Below are positions 1 to 7,500 of a stretch of 11,982 nucleotides of DNA, in pieces. The position numbers were made by a program, and so were the translations under genes. Numbering within the stretch: position 1 is the stretch's first letter; every line of letters begins with the position of its first letter. The stretch spans positions 1 to 11,982 of the forward strand of contig JAISLV010000021.1 of assembly GCA_031277075.1 (NCBI GenBank), in the 5' to 3' direction. The DNA is from Endomicrobium sp. (GTDB lineage Bacteria; Elusimicrobiota; Endomicrobiia; Endomicrobiales; Endomicrobiaceae). Below the pieces are notes generated by a model. It did no database searches. It was not told the origin of the DNA and saw nothing but the letters and a program-made list of their open reading frames with translations.

Positions 1-1
1 T

Positions 2-1510
2 ATTCAATTTTTAGGCAATAATTCCATAATTTTTTCATCTAATACTGCATCATCAAGCGGCGGAGCTTTGGCATTAGATGGTTCTACGATGGCATTTTCT
101 GGCGGGTCAGTATTATTTACAAGGAATGCCGCTACAAATACTTATTCTTCTGGCGGGGCGATTTATGCGGTAGGCGGCGCAATAATAGAATTTAAAAATA
201 CCTCTCTTGTTTTTTCGTCAAATGCGGCTATTGGTAAAGGCGGAGCTATTTATACATCTAATGCCCGCGCTAATTTTTTAAATAATACGGGGGTTTCGTT
301 TTTTTCAAATTCGGCAAATCAAGGCGGGGCAGTTTTTGCTGCAGGCAGCTCAAATGTTCAGTTCTCAAGCAATAGTTCTGTAAATTTTTCGTCAAATTCG
401 GCAAATCAAGGCGGGGCAATTTATGCTGATGGCAACTCAAATGTTCAATTTTCAGGCAATAGTTCCGTAATTTTTGCGTCAAATTCGGCAAATCAAGGCG
501 GAGTGATTTATGCTGAGGGCAGCTCAAATGTTCAGTTCTCAAGCAATAGTTCCGTAATTTTTGCGTCAAATACTGCGAATGATTCAGGCGGAGCGGCATA
601 TTTAGAGAACTCGTCAATGAATTTTGGCGGCAGTTCTGTTACATTTTCTTATAACTCTGCAGAAAATGGCGGAGCAGTATATTTAATAAGTAATTCAATG
701 TTAACGTTTAGTTCTGGTTCTGCGTTTTTCATTGGAAATAATGCTTATAGCTATGGCGGCGCAATAAGGTTAGAGGATTCTACAATGTCGTTTTCCAATA
801 TGGAAGAAGTAGTTTTTACAAGTAATACAGCTAATAATGACGGCGGAGCAGTATATGTAGATAAAAACGGTCTTTTAAAATTTGACAATATTCGTTCGTT
901 AAACTTCAACAATAATAGAGGAGCTATTTATTTACATGAAAAAGCAAAAGGAGTAGAGTTTAGCGCAGTAAATTTAAATGGAAAGGGAAATTTAGCACAA
1001 GATGGCGGGTTTTTATATGCTAATAATAAGGACATATATATTAACTTTTCCGGCGGTTCTGCTATTTTCATAGGAAATAAAGCTACTAATAACGGCGGCG
1101 TTATTTATGCGTCTAACAGAGCTTTGTTAAAGTTTTCAAATATTATTTCAACTTTTTCAAATAATTCTTCTAATTTGGATGGCGGGGCTTTGTTTTTAAA
1201 CAACTCAACAACAACAATATCTAATTCTACGATTTTTTTCTCATCTAACTCTGCAAAATCAAGCGGCGGCGCGATTTATGCTACAAACGGAGCTAATGTT
1301 CAAATTAGCTCCAGCAATATTGTTTTTTCATCTAATAACGCATCTATTTCTGGCGGGGCAATTTACAATAACAATGCGACGTTAAATTTTTCTGGGTCTA
1401 CGGTGACATTTACAGGAAATATCGCGGCGTCTAGCGGCGGAGCGATATATAATGCGGGCAGTCTCGTTTTTGCTCCTTTTGCAGGAAACAATATTGTATT
1501 TACGGGAAAT
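2..1510 (+). other. Passenger block A: Pmp-type GGAI/FxxN repeats
   Basis: About 17 GGA[IVL]Y-like motifs (GGAIYAVG, GGAIYTSN, GGAVFAAG, GGAIYADG, GGAVYLIS and others) alternate with FxxN motifs such as FSSNSA and FTGNTA, spaced about 25-30 residues apart. This is the signature of chlamydial polymorphic membrane proteins and related beta-helix passengers, which lie at the cell surface and often act in adhesion. Gly, Asn and Ser dominate and there are no cysteines. A trace beta-helix fold is expected. The domain type is supported by the motifs; the binding partner is unknown. Confidence 0.85.
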
Positions 1511-4500
1511 ACTGCGGCTGTAGGAAACGATATATATCAAACTGCGTCGGGAACTACCGCTATAAACGGCGCGGGAAATGTGGTAATAAACGGCGGCATA
1601 GCGGGCGAGGGATTGATAACGAAAGGCGGAAGCGGGATTTTTTACATAAACGCTAATAGCGGCGGCTACTTGGGAACGTTTACGCAAGACGGCGGAAAGA
1701 CGGTAGTTTCAAGCGGTTCGTTTGGCGGAACGCACAATATAAATTCTGGCAGCGTATTGGAATTTGCAACAGGGTCGGCTATTACAGGCGGTTCAAGGTA
1801 TGTTTTAAACAATGCGACAATGACAATAAGCGCAAATAACAATTTAACTTTTGGCGGGCAGATAAGCGGTAGCGGATTGATAAATAAAACAGGCAGCGGG
1901 ATATTAAATATCAACGGGGATAACAGAGGCTACTCGGGAACGTTTACTCAAAGCGGCGGAAAGACGGTAGTGTCTAGCGATTCGTTTGGCGGCGCGCACA
2001 ATATAAATAACGGCAGCGTATTGGAATTTGCAACAGGGTCGGCTTTTACAAGCGGCTCAAGCTATAATTTAAACAGCGCGACAATGACAATAAGCGCAAA
2101 CAACAATTTAACTTTCGGCGGGCAGATAAGCGGAAGCGGGCTGATAAATAAAACTTCAATCCTCACATTGACTTTATCGGGCAACAACAGCGGCTACAAG
2201 GGAACGTTTACGCAAAGCGGCGGCAAAACGATAGTTTTAAACAATTCGTTTGGCGGCGCGCATAATATAAACGGCGGGGAGCTGGAATTTTCAACGGGGT
2301 CGTCTATTACAAGCGGCTCAAGCTATAACTTAAACAGCGCGACAATGACAATAAGCGCAAACAACAATTTAACTTTCGGCGGGCAGATAAGCGGAAGCGG
2401 GCTGATAAATAAAACTTCAGGCAATACATTAACTTTATCTGGGGATAATAGCGGCTACAGCGGGACGTTTACGCAAAAAGGCGGAAAAACGATAGTGTCA
2501 AACAAGTCGTTTAGCGGGATATTTAATATAAACGGCGGCGAGATATATTTTTCTACATCGGCAAATATAGGGATATTAAATATAGGAAACGCGTCGCTAA
2601 ATATCAATGTGGATTTTAGTTCTGTAAAAGGAGCTGGAACAAGCTATCTGCACACAAGCACGGCAACTATAGGCTCAAACAGCCAGTTGAAAGTGAGTAC
2701 GGTAAGCGTCCCGCAAAAAATAGTGGGCGGTTCTACAACAATAATGTCGGCGGATTATACAAACGAGGTAATTTTTTCAACTATAGTCGGCGGCGACGGA
2801 AACGGGTATAGATTTGTGTGGAACGGCGCGGAAGGCAATTATACGGGGTGGCTGATATATGGAGCATTGCCTTGGAACAGCTATGTAAATTTGTATCAGA
2901 ACGCGGATACAACAGGAGCGATAATATCTCTTGCGCAGGATATAGAGGCAAGATGGAAGGTTGACGACGAACAATTTGGCATTGTTGCAGAGAAGAGTTT
3001 TACATTAGAGGGCTATAATGGAGTAGAGTATGTAATAAATTCAACAGGACTTGCAAATAAAGGCTTTTCATTAAATAAATCGTCAATAACGATAAGGAAT
3101 TTATCTTTTGAAAATTTTGCGAGATATGACAACACAGGCGGCGGGGCGATTGCGGTTTCTGCAGGCTCAACGATAACGTTTACAGATATTGTTAATTTTG
3201 CAGGCAATAGCGCAAGCGTCTATGGCGGAGCAATTTTAAATGAAAGCTCAGCGATAAAATTTGTAGGCGGCAACGTGAAATTTACCAGCAATAGCGCGCA
3301 AAACGGCGGCGCGATTTACGCCAAGACGGCTTCAACAATAACTTTTACGGGCGGCAGCGTAGACTTTACAAGCAATAGCGCAAGCAATTATGGCGGGGCA
3401 ATTTTAAATGAAAGCTCAGCGATGAATTTTGTAGGCGGCAATGTGAAATTTACAGGCAACAGCGCGAAGTTCAGCGGCGGAGCGATTTATAACTATAGCT
3501 CAAATGTAGATTTTGCAAATGTCAGCGCGGATTTCACAGGCAATACAGCAGTTTTAGGTTCTGGCGGGGCGATTTATAGCGCTGTGAACTCATTAAATTT
3601 TACAAGCAGCAGCGTGAAATTTGCCGGCAATAGCGCAGGTCTTAACGGCGGCGCGATTTACAGCCATAACTCAAATGTAAAATTTAAAAATGGCAGCGTA
3701 GAATTTACAAGCAATAGCGCAGTTACAAACGGCGGGGCAATTCACAACTATCACTCAAATATAGATTTTGCAAATGTCAGCGTAGATTTTACTAGTAATA
3801 GCGCAAAGTTTGGCGGCGCAATTTACAATGAGGATAGCTCAAAAATAAATTTTACAAGTTCTATATTAACATTTACAGGAAACATTGCGGCAAGTTCTGG
3901 CGGCGCGATTTACAATACTTCGGGTTCAACTATAACATTTACAAGCGGCAATGCGGCTTTCACAGGAAACAGCGCGGGTTACGGCGGGGCTATATATATA
4001 TACTACGACTTATCTAGACCGCTGTTTACAGAGCTTTATTTCAAAGGAGTTTTAACAACATTTAACAATAATACTGCCCAAGAACGCGGCGGCGCGATTT
4101 ATTCAAATGGGGCTTTGGTTGATTTTGCAAATAGCGATGTCCATTTTACCAGCAATAGAGCAGATAAAGGAAACGGCGGGGCGATTTACAATACTTATGG
4201 TTCAACAATAACTTTTACAAACGGCAATGCGGCTTTTGCAGGAAACAGCGCGGGCAGCGGCGGCGCGATTTTCAATGAGAATAAATCAACAATAAAGTTT
4301 ACAGGTTCTACAATTACATTTACAGGAAACATTGCGGCAAGCTCAGGCGGGGCAGTATACAATAATAATGCAAGGCTAAATTTTACAGGTTCAACAATAA
4401 CTTTTGCCAGCAATGCTGCGTTAGGCGCAGGCGGGGCGATTTACAATACTTATGGTTCAACAATAACTTTTGCAGGCGGCAATGCGGCTTTTGCAGATAA

Positions 4501-7500
4501 CAGCGCGGGCAGCAACGGCGGGGCGATTGCTAATTATAATTCAACAATAATTTTTACGGGTTCTAAAGCGGCATTTACAGGAAACATTGCGGCAAGTTCT
4601 GGCGGGGCGATTTATTCAAACGGGGCTTTAGTTGATTTTTCAAATAGCGATGTAAATTTTACTAGCAATAGCGCAACAGGAGCAGGCGGGGCTTTGTATT
4701 TTGAAAATGCCGTTGCGGATATAGGCGGCTCTCTGATTAAATTTATTTCAAATTCCGCATTGTATAAAGGCGGGGCAATATATGCGAAAAATACAAGTTT
4801 AAATTCAACGGGTTCAAATTTTAATTTTGACGGCAATAACGCTTCTAACGGCGGCGCGGCGTATTTATACGGGTCAACCGCCTCTTTTACAAACGCGCAA
4901 TTTTCAAATAATCGCGCTTTATCGGGCGGCGGCGCGGTTTACATTAATAATTCTTCGGCGGCGTTCGCAAACGCGTCGTTTATAAACAACGTTTCTTCAA
5001 GCGGGTTAGGCGGCGGTTTGTATATAGAAAACTCTTGGGTAAGTTTTGTTGCGGAAAGTTTGCCTGCCGTATTTAGAGAAAATTTTGCAAGCGGCGTTTC
5101 AAACGCTTTTTATGCTACGGGCGGAAATACGTATATTAATTTCCTCGTTTCAAGCGCAACAAGCGTAGAAATGTACGATTCGTTTGAGCTTGCAAACGGC
5201 GCAAATTTTTATTTCGGAGGGGATGGGAATTTTAACCTCTACGGTTTAGCTTCGGGAAGCGGCAACTATATTATAGACGGCAAGTTTAATATTAAACGTT
5301 CTTCGTTTAACGCGGCTAGTTTAACAAATACCGCCGACGGCGTTTTAAATATGGACGACGGCAAAGTAAATGTCTTAAATATTAGCAGCTTTACAAATTA
5401 CGGCGAAATAAAAATGGAAGTTTTTACAAATAATACAAACGATGCGATAATAACGGCAAATACGTTCTTATATTCTTCTTCCACTCTCAGTTTGGATATT
5501 TTTTCAGATAGGTTTGAAGGAACAAGAACCGTTGAACTTATATATTACAGCGACAGTTCTACGGGAACTTTTACTTTACAAGTTTCTTCGGCATACATAG
5601 ATTCGTCTTCATTAGATTACGGCGAGCTTATTCCAAATTGGATAACTTTGCGTTTAAAAGGAAGAGGTTTAAAAACTAACCTTTCCTCAATAGACGGTCT
5701 TAATAGAAATCAGTCGTCTGCGGCGCGCGCCTACGATATTTTATCTGAAACGACTGACGAGGATGGAGATTTAAACGACATACTTAATAACCTTGATAAT
5801 ATGCAGAGAAATGAAAGATACGGCGAAATAAAAACCGCTCTTACGCAAATTTCAGGGCAGTTCCTTGCAAACGTCATAAGGAGCGCGGCTTTGCTTTCTG
5901 AAAACGGTCCCGTGTATTCAAGGCTGAGTTCCGACGGTTATAATAAAGCGGGGAATGGGCTTTGGGTTCAGCCGTATTATTTCTCTTCAATAAATAAAGG
6001 CGACGGCGAATCGCCGGGCGATTATAAAGACAGCCAAACGGGAATACTGTTAGGCATGGACAAAGCGTTTTCTGGGAATAAATTGACGCTCGGCATTTAC
6101 GGCAGGTACGCAAAACACAGCGCGTCGCAAAATTATGACAATGCCGATATTTCAGCCGCAGGGCTTGGTTTTTACGGAATTTACGCAGATAGCAATCTTG
6201 AAATAAAAGGTTTATTTTCGGAAACGCTTGACTTTTACGATACCGAAAGAAAAATCGGATTTGTCGGGTATGAAACGATAGACAGAACCGCGCGGGCGTC
6301 TTTTAATTCTATGACGGCGGGTTTTGACATAGAGGGAGCTTATAATATAGAGCTAAATTCAATTATTAAGCTGAGACCGTTTGCCGGGTTTGAAATGAGA
6401 AACGTCTCTTACGCAAAAATACGGGAAAGCGGCGCGCAAAGTATGAGTTTAGCCGTATCGCAAGGCTCATATTTCCGTTTTGCGCCGAGAATCGGCGTCG
6501 GGATAAACTCAAAGAGCGATAAATATTTTTGGTATGCCGGCGGGGAATATAAATATTTAGTTTCCGACTCCGCGCCTGAAATTGAAAATTCTTTTGAAAA
6601 CACAGACGAGAAATTTACAATTATTGGAAGCGACGAAGGAACAAGCGCGGCAGGGCTAAAATTAGGCGGCGCGTATAGCTTATCTGAAAATATTAAATTG
6701 TATGCAAATGCGGACTATTGGCTCTCAAGCGGATATAACGGTTTATATTTAGGCGCAGGCGTAAGGTGGCTATTTTCTTCTTTGCATCTTTCGCCGGAAG
6801 AAAAAGCGGTCGCTATTGCTGAGAAAGCAAAGAGGAAAGAAGAAAAAGCCGCTGCGGCTGCCGCTGAGAAAGAAAAGAGAAGAGAAGAAAAAGCCGCTAT
6901 TGCCGCGCAAAAAGAAAAGGAAAAAGAAGAAAAAGCGGCTGCCGCCGCCGCTGAAAAAGAAAAGAAACGGATAGAAAATGAAGAAGAAAAACGTCTTAAA
7001 AAAGAGATTGAGAGCCGCAATAGCGTTGAAAAAGAGCAAGTAAAGCATATAATAAAAATTCAGCCTGAAGCTAAGATAGACGCCAACAAGGAAACGCTTC
7101 AAAAAGAAGAAGTTTTGCGTAAAGACGAAAGTTTGACGGCTGACGAAAAGCCGTCGCCGAAACAAAATGAAAATGTGAAAATAATTGAAAAAAAGCGCGA
7201 TAGTTTTGACGTTTTAATACAGGAAGAGATTTCAAAGCGCAGGAAGTTAGAGAATATTATCAGCGGCGGCGAGGAAACGGAATACGATAATCGCCAATCG
7301 CAAGTAAGTTTTGACGAAAACGTAAAGAACCGCCGTATGTTAAGGCTGCAGCAATCGGCTGATGAAGAAGAGAGAGCGAGACTTGAACGCGAACGTCTTG
7401 AAAAACAAAAGAGCCTTAAAGAAGAGGAAAAAAGAAAAATTAAAGCCGAAAAAGAAGCTGAAAAAGCGCGTCAAAAAGAATTGAAAGCCGAACAAGCTAA

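Noticed and set aside
68..70. TTG at 68 as the start of the giant protein
   Set aside because: The frame is open back to nt 2 with in-frame repeat motifs, and there is no signal peptide or ribosome binding site at 68.
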